64,000 nucleotides of DNA from Parabacteroides merdae ATCC 43184 (GTDB lineage Bacteria > Bacteroidota > Bacteroidia > Bacteroidales > Tannerellaceae). The position numbers were made by a program, and so were the translations under genes. The notes below the pieces were generated by a model. The model made no database searches, was not told the origin of the DNA, and worked only from the letters and a program-made list of their open reading frames with translations. The stretch is taken from NCBI RefSeq assembly GCF_025151215.1, contig NZ_CP102286.1:1550001-1614000 (forward strand), read 5' to 3'. Positions 24,420 through 32,968 of this stretch are shown one piece after another; the stretch's first letter is position 1, and every line of letters starts with the position of its first letter.

Positions 24420-25064
24420 TTATTCTGATTCCATAATCTTTTTCAGAAACTCCAAATGATCCGGAAATGGTACGGAGTTCTTGTCTTGCTTCTCGTATCT
24501 TTTTTCTCGTTGTCTTTCCTGTTCTTCCCGGTCGTATTTCTCCAGTTGCCTTTTTCTGTATGCTTTGAACTCAATTAGAGCAGACATGATCACCATAGGA
24601 TCCACAACACCGTAAAAGGTGCCATATTCGCCAGTTTTCAACTTGAAGAAAAAAAGCAACAATTCGGAAGCTTTCAGGTAATAGTATTCCACACGTATCA
24701 TCACGGAAAGCTCCAAAACCTGTTGGAATGTAGGCTTCTCTTTTACACCGGCAAACTTGTACAAGTCCATCAGTTGAGCAATTATCCAAGTATTCACCTG
24801 TTCATCTGGATAGGTTTCTCCGAGCAAAGCCAATGAAGGCGCATTCCCCTTGAACGAACGTTCCACATTTTGAGCACATACAACCTGTAATGAAGGATTG
24901 AACTTTTTAGCGAAACTTTCACCGTCCCCGTATCTATTTACTACTAACCGTGTCCTTTCCGAAAGCTTTTGCGGCATATTCGAGGATTTCACGGTCTGTT
25001 TGTTCCTCTCGTGATTTTGCCCCGTTTGGAATTGCCGGATAGTTTCTGCTATTATTGTTGTCAT
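24420..25064 (-). CDS. Replication-associated protein (DUF6633-like)
   Basis: 214 residues. Helical core LALLGETYPDEQVNTWIIAQ ... FQQVLELSVMIRVEYYYLKASELLLFF and a charged C-terminus (REEQERQREKRYEKQDKNS). Similar proteins follow replication initiators in Bacteroides phages. The ORF overlaps the initiator by 131 bases; an internal ATG at 24977 (MPQKLSERTRLVVNRYG) would cut the overlap to 44. Confidence 0.5.
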   Translation of the reverse strand: MTTIIAETIRQFQTGQNHERNKQTVKSSNMPQKLSERTRLVVNRYGDGESFAKKFNPSLQVVCAQNVERSFKGNAPSLALLGETYPDEQVNTWIIAQLMDLYKFAGVKEKPTFQQVLELSVMIRVEYYYLKASELLLFFFKLKTGEYGTFYGVVDPMVIMSALIEFKAYRKRQLEKYDREEQERQREKRYEKQDKNSVPFPDHLEFLKKIMESE

Positions 25065-25818
25065 AATTACCTGATATTACTTTCTCAAAATTCGTTGGTT
25101 TGATAAGCCAATCGAAAGATGCTGTCCAGCCTTTTTTGTTCTGACCTTTCAAGAAATCGCTTTGATATGCCCTATGAATCATGTCGGCAAACGTCTTTTT
25201 GCCATAAGATTTTATACGTGCGTTAATCATCCCTTTACGGCTATCAGAAAGCGGAGTCCTGACCGTACCAAATACACCTTTTGTTTCTTCATTGAAGAAT
25301 TTGACAAGTTCGGAGTAATCGATATGTTCGGCGTGGGGCTGCGAAGTCCCACATACAAGAGATTCGTCAGAATCTCCTATATTATTTTCTTTCTTATCTT
25401 TATTAACTTTGTTTCCTTGCTGTTTCCGAGGTGTTTCCTTAGTGTTTCCTTGCTGTTTCTTTTCCGTTTCCTCTCGTATTATTTGCGAATTGTATTTATC
25501 GTAATTACAGATAGTTATAACGGTTTGTCCTGTTTCCTTTGGTGTTTCCTTTATTATCATTTTGTCCTGTATCAGTAGATCCAAGAATGAATTTACCTTC
25601 TTTGTAGACCACTGCCAACGACCAGCTAAAAACCGCAATGAAGCAAGAATCTGGCCCCTCTTAACCTCTATAAACCTATTGCCGATAAGTTGTTTCGTGT
25701 CTTCAAATCGTGCGCTCTGAATCAAATCAAGCCATGCTTCAAACCTCGAATATATGCGCTCTTCGCACCACAATTGGTGCTCAAATAGTCGCCTGCTAAT
25801 AGGTATGTAATATTCCAT
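24934..25818 (-). CDS. Phage replication initiator (winged-helix)
   Basis: 294 residues. Residues 1-110 form a winged helix (ISRRLFEHQLWCEERIYSRFEAWLDLI, LRFLAGRWQWSTKKVNSFLD). A linker with repeated QQGN and acidic residues follows, then a C-terminal domain with YGKKTFADMIHRAYQSDFLK and GWTASFDWLIKPTNFEKVI, common to phage replisome-organiser proteins. It should open the phage origin and load helicase. Start set at the ATG at 25818 in the GATTATG context. Confidence 0.75.
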   Translation of the reverse strand: MEYYIPISRRLFEHQLWCEERIYSRFEAWLDLIQSARFEDTKQLIGNRFIEVKRGQILASLRFLAGRWQWSTKKVNSFLDLLIQDKMIIKETPKETGQTVITICNYDKYNSQIIREETEKKQQGNTKETPRKQQGNKVNKDKKENNIGDSDESLVCGTSQPHAEHIDYSELVKFFNEETKGVFGTVRTPLSDSRKGMINARIKSYGKKTFADMIHRAYQSDFLKGQNKKGWTASFDWLIKPTNFEKVISGNYDNNNSRNYPAIPNGAKSREEQTDREILEYAAKAFGKDTVSSK

Positions 25819-25820
25819 AA

Positions 25821-25988
25821 TCAAATCGCATAATCACAGTTTCGTTTGCTGTCGGCAACGAAACGCCTGTTGAAAAAACTACATAGAACCACTTTGGGAT
25901 TCCCCATTGATACCTTGACCGGCTTCCCTCTCTTACATTTTGAGCAGGTATCCGGACGGATGGCCTGTCGTTCGTTCTTCTTTACCAT
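25821..25988 (-). CDS. Small zinc-binding-like protein
   Basis: 55 residues: VKKNERQAIRPDTCSKCKRG then KVVLCSFFNRRFVADSKRNC. Cysteines CxxC...C...C could bind zinc. Its stop overlaps the start context of the replication initiator. Function unknown. Confidence 0.5.
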   Translation of the reverse strand: MVKKNERQAIRPDTCSKCKRGKPVKVSMGNPKVVLCSFFNRRFVADSKRNCDYAI

Positions 25989-25992
25989 ATCT

Positions 25993-27165
25993 TTAGAATC
26001 TTACGTTTGTCAATTGTCTTCCTCTTGAAAACACAGCCCACTTTCCGTTACCCGTGTCTTTCAAATGCAAATCGGAAACTTCACCGAAACGGTTGATGTT
26101 ACCGCATAAATCCACAAACCATGCGGCTTCCTTATCTTTATGAGGACGGATGCAACGACCTACAATCTGGTAATACATCGCAAGTGACATGGTAGGTCTG
26201 GCCATAACAACTGTGTCAAGTTCTGGGTAATCAAAGCCGGTAGTAAGTACACCAACATTGGCTACTACAGGTATTTCCCCGACCTTGAACATTTCGAGTA
26301 TTCTTTCACGTTCCTTCTTTGGAGTATCACCGGAAACAATGACACATCCGGGTATGGACATCGTCAATCGTTCCGCTTCTTTCAAAAACCGGGTAAATAC
26401 CAAAATACCCTTCCTCTTGCCTCCTGCTTTCGGATTCATCAGCCTTTGGACGATATGAACGATGTAACTATAAAAGTCTATCCGTTCATATTCCTTTTGG
26501 ACTGACTTATCGGTATAGTCGGCTCCGGTAGTGTTTATCTTCAAATTGAGTTCGTTCCATCCGGTAGGATTCATCGGATAGTAGTTCACCTTTGAGAGAT
26601 AGCCCATATCAAGCAAGGTCGATACCTGTACATGATAAATGACCTCTGAAAACACATGGGGCTTTGTCCGGGTTATGAATTTTAGCATAGAGCCGAAGTC
26701 ACGGCTGGAACTCAAACGATATGGCGTTGCCGTTAATCCAAGAACCTTGCACTTCACAGCATCGAAGAAATCCTTGTACATTCCCTCTATCGGATTCACA
26801 AGGTGACACTCGTCCACGATGATATTCTTGAAGTGGGCAAAAAGTTCCGGATGGCTTTTCACGCTACCGATGGTTGCGAATGTTATCCGGCTTATCTCTT
26901 TTGAATTGAAGGAGGCGGAATAAATGCTACAATCGAGAATCCCGTAAGAACAAAGTTTCTTGAAGTTCTGTTCGACAATTTCCTTGCTCGGCTGGAATAC
27001 CAATGTATGACCGTCAAGTCTTGAAGCGATGTCAGCTATGATAAGGCTCTTTCCGCTTCCTGTAGGCAATACCATGATAGCATTTGTTTTCTTCGCCTTG
27101 TTATTGAAGAAAGAAACGGCAGCATCAGAGGCTTTCTGTTGGTAATCTCGTAATACATAACTCAT
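25993..27165 (-). CDS. SF2 DNA helicase (UvsW/SSL2-like)
   Basis: 390 residues. Motif I LPTGSGKS (33-40), motif II VDECH (117-121), GLTATPYR, GILVFTRF, TTGFDYPELDTVVMARPT and QIVGRCIRPH (motif VI). This is the UvsW-like group used by phages for fork remodelling or origin clearance. It overlaps the ninG-like gene by 4 bases. Confidence 0.9.
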   Translation of the reverse strand: MSYVLRDYQQKASDAAVSFFNNKAKKTNAIMVLPTGSGKSLIIADIASRLDGHTLVFQPSKEIVEQNFKKLCSYGILDCSIYSASFNSKEISRITFATIGSVKSHPELFAHFKNIIVDECHLVNPIEGMYKDFFDAVKCKVLGLTATPYRLSSSRDFGSMLKFITRTKPHVFSEVIYHVQVSTLLDMGYLSKVNYYPMNPTGWNELNLKINTTGADYTDKSVQKEYERIDFYSYIVHIVQRLMNPKAGGKRKGILVFTRFLKEAERLTMSIPGCVIVSGDTPKKERERILEMFKVGEIPVVANVGVLTTGFDYPELDTVVMARPTMSLAMYYQIVGRCIRPHKDKEAAWFVDLCGNINRFGEVSDLHLKDTGNGKWAVFSRGRQLTNVRF

Positions 27166-27641
27166 AGCCCTTTCTCCTTTCGTAACTTCTTATTAAGTGC
27201 TTTGTAATACTTGATTAATTGTTCGTACTCAAAATCAGTCATTTTAGTAGTACCAGCAGCTTTCACTTTTAGTAAAGCAAATTTCTGTTGTCCGATTTTA
27301 TCAATCAGATTCACCCGATACCCTTCTAAATGGTCGGCTTTGAATCTATTGCAGTGTCGGCATTCGGCATGACAATTGTTTTCATCAAAACGGGTCGCCA
27401 AATGTGTACGACTGAAATAGTGGCCACAATCAGCTTGTTCAAAGGGCTTTATTTGCCCGCAACTGATACATCGAAAAACCCCATTAGGCATACAATCACG
27501 AAGCCGGATGAAAAGGGAAAACTCTTTATCAAGTTTTGCCTTCAAATCCGGCTTCTTCTTTACTGTTATACCAGCTTTGTCAAACAGTGGCAAAGGCTTG
27601 TCTTTCTTCTTTGCCTTTTTTCTTTTTATGTAGTACGGCAT
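27162..27641 (-). CDS. NinG-like recombination protein
   Basis: 159 residues. Basic N-terminus (YYIKRKKAKKKDK), then FRCISCGQIKPFEQADCGHYFSRTHLATRFDENNCHAECRHC broken into C-x2-C, CGHY and C-x2-C zinc/HNH-type signatures as in lambda NinG (Rap). NinG-type proteins cleave recombination junctions. Coupled to the helicase gene. Confidence 0.85.
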   Translation of the reverse strand: MPYYIKRKKAKKKDKPLPLFDKAGITVKKKPDLKAKLDKEFSLFIRLRDCMPNGVFRCISCGQIKPFEQADCGHYFSRTHLATRFDENNCHAECRHCNRFKADHLEGYRVNLIDKIGQQKFALLKVKAAGTTKMTDFEYEQLIKYYKALNKKLRKEKGL

Positions 27642-27658
27642 ATTTAGAATAATTTATT

Positions 27659-27780
27659 TGTTGCAGCGACCGGACTCAAACCGGCATCTAAAGTGCAACC
27701 CTTACGGGTGTGGCTGCCATTTCCACATTATGCAACACACCGCCATGTAAGCAAGCCATATCTTCACAGACCGAGCTTGC
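27659..27780 (-). ncRNA. tRNA-like RNA with 5' hairpin (element A)
   Basis: Read on the minus strand. A 5' hairpin GCAAGC / GCTTGC (27780-27751) has loop bases GTGAAGATATG. It is followed by TGTTGCA ... TGCAACA (27737-27731 with 27665-27659), a D-arm-like TGTGG / CCACA with loop AAATGGCAG, a CCC-GTAA-GGG tetraloop in the anticodon place, and a T-arm GCCGG-TTTGAGT-CCGGT. There is no 7-base anticodon loop, and 3 extra bases lie between T-arm and acceptor. Looks tRNA-derived but not decoding. Confidence 0.5.
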
Positions 27781-27814
27781 CGAATTAAATGAATCTATTG
27801 AATCAAATTTATTA

Positions 27815-27940
27815 TCACTCTGTCTCAACGATGATAGATAACTGGCCACAAGCGGCCCCGTTTTCAATTTCTGACTTTGTTGCGATTGCTACTGCGTAAT
27901 CGTAACCCATTTGTTCAAGTTGTTCTTTAATCTTTTCCAT
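27815..27940 (-). CDS. 41-residue phage protein
   Basis: MEKIKEQLEQMGYDYAVAIA then ENGAACGQLSIIVETE. No family recognised; it lies between the RlmN-like gene and RNA element A, in the same direction. Confidence 0.4.
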   Translation of the reverse strand: MEKIKEQLEQMGYDYAVAIATKSEIENGAACGQLSIIVETE

Positions 27941-27960
27941 AACTCTGAAAATTAAAATGT

Positions 27961-28743
27961 TCATACTAAATTCACTCCCTCGATAATTCCGTTACCGAGA
28001 TTGTTTTTCTCCGATATGTTGTTTGGATTTATTGGGGATAGCTTAACAAAGAAGTACTCTTTATCAAAATATTTCTCCAGTTTTTCCGTATCAAAATCTG
28101 ATTCATTCACCAACGTAAGATTGATAGTAGTTTTCAGGTTACTTTCGGTTCGAATCCGACCAAGTTCTTCTATACTCATCTTCTTTGGATAAGGAATAAG
28201 CCAGTTTCGTTTCTCTTCATCAAAGCTATGCAGACTGATTTGAAGCGTCACATTGCCTTTAACGAAAGAAAAATCGCTCCCCTTGATTCCAATCGTTGAA
28301 ACATAATGGTGAGTGTTCGGATATATTTCAGAAATACGCCCGATAGCTTCCTTTACGGCTTCAATGTTCAAGAATGGTTCTCCCATACGGGTATAGTTTA
28401 TCTTGAACTCATTGGCATCGCAAGGGTCGAATCCAGCCTGCTCAATGGCAAATTCCACCTGACCGACAATCTCATCAGCCGTAAGGTTGCGATAGCGTTT
28501 CATATTACCTGTAGCACAAAACTTGCATCTTACAGGACATCCGCTCATTGTCGAAACGCCAATCATCCAGCGTTCGGAACGACTTCCCAAGTTATCATTG
28601 TCAAGGAAGTTTTGTTTCCTTCCTATCGCATCTTTCGTGTAGTACGGAAGAAACGTATCAGTCGTCTCTACAAGCATACCGTCTTCAAGACGTAAACAAT
28701 ACACTGTTCGCGAGTTAAAACTCTTACTTTTTACTATATTCAT
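27961..28743 (-). CDS. RlmN-like radical SAM protein
   Basis: 260 residues. The radical-SAM cluster motif is SGCPVRCKFCATG, C69-x3-C73-x2-C76, in the RlmN/Cfr style, followed by NYTRMGEPFLN (MGEP, SAM-binding) and VTLQISLHSFDEEKRN. Length is about 260 compared with about 350-380 for RlmN, so the N-terminal accessory domain is missing, and no C-terminal catalytic cysteine is evident. RlmN methylates rRNA and tRNA adenine. Here it sits between two tRNA-like RNA elements. Substrate unknown. Confidence 0.75.
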   Translation of the reverse strand: MNIVKSKSFNSRTVYCLRLEDGMLVETTDTFLPYYTKDAIGRKQNFLDNDNLGSRSERWMIGVSTMSGCPVRCKFCATGNMKRYRNLTADEIVGQVEFAIEQAGFDPCDANEFKINYTRMGEPFLNIEAVKEAIGRISEIYPNTHHYVSTIGIKGSDFSFVKGNVTLQISLHSFDEEKRNWLIPYPKKMSIEELGRIRTESNLKTTINLTLVNESDFDTEKLEKYFDKEYFFVKLSPINPNNISEKNNLGNGIIEGVNLV

Positions 28744-28745
28744 AA

Positions 28746-28847
28746 TCAATCAAAGTTATAGTTGTCAAAATCATCACTATCTACAGGTATATCATTACCA
28801 AAATCCATTGAGTGATACCAGTATTCCATATAATCCATGCTATCCAT
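28746..28847 (-). CDS. 33-residue acidic peptide
   Basis: MDSMDYMEYWYHSMDFGNDI then VDSDDFDNYNFD; 11 Asp/Glu in 33. It ends 2 bases before the RlmN-like ATG. May be a leader or a true small protein. Confidence 0.35.
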   Translation of the reverse strand: MDSMDYMEYWYHSMDFGNDIPVDSDDFDNYNFD

Positions 28848-28876
28848 AATGTTTTAATTTTTATTATTTGTTGATT

Positions 28877-28979
28877 TGGTGGGAAGCCGGGGAATCGAAC
28901 CCTAGAAACACATATACATATCATGGCTACTTACCTTTCTTCCCATTTGCCCCGACATATCCTCACGGACGGAACAGGG
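28877..28979 (-). ncRNA. tRNA-like RNA with 5' hairpin (element B)
   Basis: Minus strand. 5' hairpin CCCTG / CGGGG (28979-28975 with 28954-28950), loop including GTCCGTGAGGATATG, matching element A's loop. Then acceptor TGGGAAG / CTTCCCA (28945-28939 with 28886-28880) followed by an encoded CCA (28879-28877), and a T-loop TTCGATT on a weak stem. The D region is only about 12 bases; a 4-bp stem with loop ATATGTA could be an anticodon arm. About 8 bases too short for a full cloverleaf. Confidence 0.5.
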
Positions 28980-29023
28980 CTGTTTCTACTCTAAAACTAA
29001 TACCATGAAAAAACAATATGCTA

Positions 29024-29893
29024 TTATTCTATATAGGCTATTGAAAATTCTTTCGGGATGAATCGTCCTACCGGAATAGGTTTTGCCGATTCTATAGCTG
29101 TATGGATTTCCCTCTTTCTAAACTCATGTCCATTTTCTTTGGCTTGTTTCTCACATTCTTCCTCTTTATTTTTGAGGTAGTGAGTAATAAGCATCATCGC
29201 CCTATCAACGTTAAAAGTGTTCACGACAAAAGTTTGAACTCTTTCATCTTCATTTTCTCCATTCATGAAGGTAATTTTCGTCTCAATTTGGTAGAACTTC
29301 CTTTCGTCAGGCTTGGATTCTTCATCTTCCTGATTCTCTTCATCCATCTTATCAAGATATTCTTCTGTAGTAATCTCTTCTTTGAGGTAGGCTATCGAAG
29401 CGTCGTCCACCTTGCGTTCTTTCAAAGTATCGGTGAGAATTACACAGGAATCGAACTCTTTTACCATAGTCAGAGTGAATCCGAACAAATAGTTTAGTTC
29501 GATATAGTCTTTCAAGATAAGGCAAGCATTCTCCAACCCTGTTGCGTAAAGCAGGAACTTGCTTTTCTTACCTCCTATTTCCGCTTGGGCAATATGCGGA
29601 TATAACACATTATTTTCATTCTCGAACGCCAAACGGTTCTGATTGCTGACTTCCACTTCCCTGATACCGTCAGCTTCCATGCTGAAACGAATTTTCGCCA
29701 AAATGTCTTGGTCTATCAGCGTACCACGGTCGAAAAGAATTTCATTCCGTTCAATCGTTACTGTTTCACCGGTATCTTCATCAATGAAAGATTCCTCCCA
29801 TGTTTTGAGGACGCGTTTTGCAAGATACATGTTGAGCATCTTCTTTGGGTCAGATGTCACATACCGGATTTCTGTTTTTCTTGTTTCTATCAT
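29024..29893 (-). CDS. Conserved phage protein, unknown
   Basis: 289 residues, alpha/beta, with NMYLAKRVLKTWEESFIDED, NEILFDRGTLIDQDILAKI, and a C-terminal FNVDRAMMLITHYLKNKEEEC. Asp/Glu-rich in residues 185-205. It lies next to the NinB-like gene in the recombination module. I know no function. Confidence 0.5.
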   Translation of the reverse strand: MIETRKTEIRYVTSDPKKMLNMYLAKRVLKTWEESFIDEDTGETVTIERNEILFDRGTLIDQDILAKIRFSMEADGIREVEVSNQNRLAFENENNVLYPHIAQAEIGGKKSKFLLYATGLENACLILKDYIELNYLFGFTLTMVKEFDSCVILTDTLKERKVDDASIAYLKEEITTEEYLDKMDEENQEDEESKPDERKFYQIETKITFMNGENEDERVQTFVVNTFNVDRAMMLITHYLKNKEEECEKQAKENGHEFRKREIHTAIESAKPIPVGRFIPKEFSIAYIE

Positions 29894-29895
29894 AA

Positions 29896-30333
29896 CTAAA
29901 TAAATTCTTGATTTCTTTGTATTTCCTGCTGGGCGTATATCAGCATTTGATGTTCATTTGCAGCCGGCAGATAGATACCTGCCACTGATGCACTCCAATT
30001 ACGGAAACGGTCAATACTCAGGGTCATTTCACCTGTTGTCAGTTCGGCAGAACTGCGTAAATAGGTTACTTCATTGCCTTTCTTGTTGACCGTCTTACGT
30101 TCAAACAAATCACGGTTGCAAGTCCTCTTATAAAAATCAATTTTTGCTTCATCGAGGCTGCAACCGTATTCACTACCGAAATACCCTAAAAGAAGATGCA
30201 AGTAGCTGTTTTGGGCAAGCGTGCGGTTAGGAAGCTTCTTTTTTACTTCCACAACGGCCCGCTCCTTGAACAGTTTATTTACATACTCCTTAAACTTGGG
30301 TATTTGGTATTCATTTTTCAAGTCGTATATCAT
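29896..30333 (-). CDS. NinB-like recombination protein
   Basis: 145 residues. KKKLPNRTLAQNSYLHLLLG, EAKIDFYKR, YLRSSAELTTGEMTLSIDRFRNW and IYLPAANEHQ are the blocks of lambda NinB (Orf) family proteins, which mediate loading at single-strand/double-strand junctions. It overlaps the nuclease gene by 4 bases. Confidence 0.8.
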   Translation of the reverse strand: MIYDLKNEYQIPKFKEYVNKLFKERAVVEVKKKLPNRTLAQNSYLHLLLGYFGSEYGCSLDEAKIDFYKRTCNRDLFERKTVNKKGNEVTYLRSSAELTTGEMTLSIDRFRNWSASVAGIYLPAANEHQMLIYAQQEIQRNQEFI

Positions 30334-31106
30334 CCATTTCCAAAGATTTTAGTATCGGTTATAAGTGCTCTGTTTTCTTCCAAGAACCGGATAAACTCCT
30401 CACAATGATTAGTAAGAATAGGAATATCACGTTCAGGATTGAAAACGTATGTTTCTGTATAGGTATCTACCACATAGCCGCCTTTGTTGAACTCTACAAT
30501 GTTATACTCAAATGTCCGTACATCAGAACCGTTCTTCATTAAAGCGTATGGATATACTAAATGCTGGTGGTGATCTTTGAACTTTCCCACGGTATAACTA
30601 CCGGTTGTTTTGATGTCGTGAACACTGGTAGGCATCAGTTCGTCAATCAGACCGTAAACCAATACATTGCCGTATGCAGTCGGAAGGATTGCCTCTACAC
30701 GTTGCTGCGTCAACGCCCCTTTGTAGTAATTTGCGAACTCACGACAAAGGGATATAGGAAAGACAAATGAACGATTGTTATAAACGGCTTTCAAGGCTAT
30801 AACCTTTTGCTCGCCATTCCCTATATCAGAATATATCTTTTCTACCTGCACCGTTTCAGATTTCCGGTTCTCAATCATACAGTCAATGACCTCATTAAAA
30901 GCCGTACCCTTGTCGGCAGCTTCGCTGTCAAACGGTTTACGGTTAATACGGTCTATCAGTTCTTGAAACTGCTTCTGCCGAAACTCTTCTTCCGTACATG
31001 GTGGATTCTCACTCCACCCATAATAACGCTCATATATGACATCGCTATTAAGGTAATTGAAGTAAGAATCCAATAATGTTGCATATATCTTATACTTAGG
31101 CTGCAT
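30330..31106 (-). CDS. PD-(D/E)XK nuclease (RecB/Cas4-like exonuclease)
   Basis: 258 residues. ADKGTAFNEVID (residues 63-75) gives the conserved helix; GLIDELMPTSVHDIKTTGSY (residues about 151-170) gives D...D-x-K, the catalytic signature; HQHLVYPYALM follows as the QxxxY-like motif. Probably the exonuclease partner of the Sak4-like annealase encoded just upstream, with an 11-base overlap. Confidence 0.85.
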   Translation of the reverse strand: MQPKYKIYATLLDSYFNYLNSDVIYERYYGWSENPPCTEEEFRQKQFQELIDRINRKPFDSEAADKGTAFNEVIDCMIENRKSETVQVEKIYSDIGNGEQKVIALKAVYNNRSFVFPISLCREFANYYKGALTQQRVEAILPTAYGNVLVYGLIDELMPTSVHDIKTTGSYTVGKFKDHHQHLVYPYALMKNGSDVRTFEYNIVEFNKGGYVVDTYTETYVFNPERDIPILTNHCEEFIRFLEENRALITDTKIFGNG

Positions 31107-32028
31107 CTGAATAAGTTTTAGTCTCTTTGTTAAAAATCAGTCCTAATTCTTTCGCCTTAGCTGCCAACATCATTGAGGCTTTCATCTTTGAACTTCCCAC
31201 ATGGTTGAAATCATCAATATGGGCGATAAAGTCATTCGCTGAAGCTGCGTCGGCAACTAATTCTAAACAACCTGTTATATCAGATAGCACTTTGTTATAT
31301 GCTTCTTGTTCAGCCTTTTTTGATTGCAACATAGTAAGATATGGAGCAATAATCCGAGTAGAGATAAAATCATTCTTGGTCGTCGGATTGCCGTTTTTGT
31401 CAAGGATGGTAGGTACTTCCATCACTGAAGGCAAGTTACAAGTATTCTTTCCGTCATTCCTTGATGTCGGATCGAAAGTAATAGTACGTCTCTGCACTCC
31501 TCTCTCACTCTTCATTTCCAAGTAACCTAACAAATCAAGTTCGGTGACGATGGAGTTGTAGGACTTCTCACGTAAGGCAGGAATAAACACCGTATCATCA
31601 CCCTCTTTTCTTGTGTCACGATGGGCAACAAAAATGATATGTTTCTTCAGACTTGATAGCGTTCTTGTCATCCAAGAAAATTCAGCATTGATACCGCCCC
31701 AATCTCGAATAGATGGCTGCCTGGTTCCACATTTATAAGTGATGATAAAATCCATCATCTTACCAATGGTATCAACCACAATAGTCTGATAAACAGACAA
31801 ATCTTCTTGCAAAACCAGCTGAACATCATTCCAAGAAGTGACCTGTACAGTGTCAATATTCTCCAAATGAGCCATATTCATACGCTTAACACCATTGTCA
31901 AAATCCAACAACAGAGGCTTTGGTGCACTCAAAGCTACTGTGCTCTTACCCATACCTGCTTGACCGTAAATCATCATCTTTACGTTTGTTGGAATATTCA
32001 ATTCCGTTGATTTTCTGATTAAACTCAT
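31096..32028 (-). CDS. Sak4-like RecA-fold ATPase/annealase
   Basis: 310 residues. Walker A IYGQAGMGKSTVAL (residues 20-33), Walker B-like TIVVDTIGK (84-92), FVAHRDTR sensor, and an RTITFDPTSRND end of the core. This is the AAA_24/Sak4 type used by phages for single-strand annealing with SSB. The C-terminal 80 residues are helical. Starts the recombination module together with the nuclease and NinB. Confidence 0.85.
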   Translation of the reverse strand: MSLIRKSTELNIPTNVKMMIYGQAGMGKSTVALSAPKPLLLDFDNGVKRMNMAHLENIDTVQVTSWNDVQLVLQEDLSVYQTIVVDTIGKMMDFIITYKCGTRQPSIRDWGGINAEFSWMTRTLSSLKKHIIFVAHRDTRKEGDDTVFIPALREKSYNSIVTELDLLGYLEMKSERGVQRRTITFDPTSRNDGKNTCNLPSVMEVPTILDKNGNPTTKNDFISTRIIAPYLTMLQSKKAEQEAYNKVLSDITGCLELVADAASANDFIAHIDDFNHVGSSKMKASMMLAAKAKELGLIFNKETKTYSDAA

Positions 32029-32052
32029 GATTGTTATATTTTTAGTTAGTAA

Positions 32053-32334
32053 TTATATTAGAGACTTCAATAAAGGATCTATACCATCCTTCAATTCTTT
32101 AAGTTTCTTCAGCGAATAAACTTTAGGACTATTCCTATGTACACCAGCCCTTTTCCAAGTCAATGCTCCCGTAGCGCACTGATGAGCCAACCACCTTCTA
32201 CCAAATCCAAGTCGTATAGCTTGCGTTTCCGTAATCTCATCAATGACCGGATCCTTGGAGATCGCATATTCGCTGACAGCTTCTTTCGCGGCCGCTTTTA
32301 TTATTTTCTGTAATTGCCAAACGTCAAGTTCCAT
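32053..32334 (-). CDS. HTH/excisionase-like protein
   Basis: 93 residues: DVWQLQKIIKAAAKEAVSEY ... ITETQAIRLGFGRRWLAHQC ... VYSLKKLKELKDGI. A MerR/Xis-like HTH is likely at 35-75. Overlaps the LuxR-like gene by 11 bases. Confidence 0.5.
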   Translation of the reverse strand: MELDVWQLQKIIKAAAKEAVSEYAISKDPVIDEITETQAIRLGFGRRWLAHQCATGALTWKRAGVHRNSPKVYSLKKLKELKDGIDPLLKSLI

Positions 32335-32722
32335 ATAATAAAGGCATATTACGCCCTCTAATTCTTACACGAACACGGGCGATAAGTTCTACATTGGCAT
32401 TAGAACGGGTTCGGATTTGTTGCCGTTTCATGTCTAAATGACTATCAACACAAAGAATAATCAAAAGTACACAAGCAACAAATGATCTCATGGCCGGCGA
32501 AAAGTCCAGCGTCAACCGGATACCTGATATCCTCTCGGCTAACTTTAATGCCAACTCCCTCCCATTCCGAACACCCAAAATTAAAAATGCTGTCTGAAGC
32601 TGGTTATTTATCGTACTTACTGCACGATGCTTCAATACGGCAATCTCCTTTTTTTCATACCCGGCTGCGTACATTTGTGCTGTAATGTCACATTCGGGCG
32701 TTAACTCGGTAAATACTTTCAT
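32324..32722 (-). CDS. LuxR-type HTH protein with membrane helix
   Basis: 132 residues. Residues 5-65 are a GerE-like HTH (LTPECDITAQMYAAGYEKKEIAVLKHRAVSTINNQLQTAF). Residues about 80-95 are hydrophobic (FVACVLLIILCVD), then a basic tail. DNA-binding domains tethered to a membrane helix recur on Bacteroides phages. Probably an early regulator. Carries the common leader before its ATG. Confidence 0.65.
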   Translation of the reverse strand: MKVFTELTPECDITAQMYAAGYEKKEIAVLKHRAVSTINNQLQTAFLILGVRNGRELALKLAERISGIRLTLDFSPAMRSFVACVLLIILCVDSHLDMKRQQIRTRSNANVELIARVRVRIRGRNMPLLYGT

Positions 32723-32746
32723 AATCGTGTGTATTTAAAGTTTGAA

Positions 32747-32944
32747 TCAGGAATCTCTAAATACTGTAACTATCCCTTTCGGAACATTAGTTTCCGATCT
32801 CCACTTATGTCCATTTTTGTACCCTTGTGCATTAAGCAATGAAACATTGTTGCGCACTGTGCAGACTTTATCGATAGGAAATTCTACTTTCTTCCCTTTC
32901 TTTAAGTCTCTCATACGAGGCATAATTTCCACTTTTTTCTCCAT
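32747..32944 (-). CDS. Small basic phage protein
   Basis: 65 residues from MEKKVEIMPRMRDLKKGKKV; ends WRSETNVPKGIVTVFRDS. A longer ORF to 33055 runs into RNA element C, so 32944 is preferred. The VCTVRNNVSLLN block suggests a small DNA-binding fold; no firm family. Confidence 0.5.
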   Translation of the reverse strand: MEKKVEIMPRMRDLKKGKKVEFPIDKVCTVRNNVSLLNAQGYKNGHKWRSETNVPKGIVTVFRDS

Positions 32945-32968
32945 AAACTGATTATATTTAATTGAATG

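Noticed and set aside
27659..27737. Element A as an ordinary suppressor tRNA (loop CTTTAGA, anticodon TTA)
   Set aside because: The stem for that loop is only 3 bp, it would share bases with the T-arm, and the CCC-GTAA-GGG hairpin would be left over.
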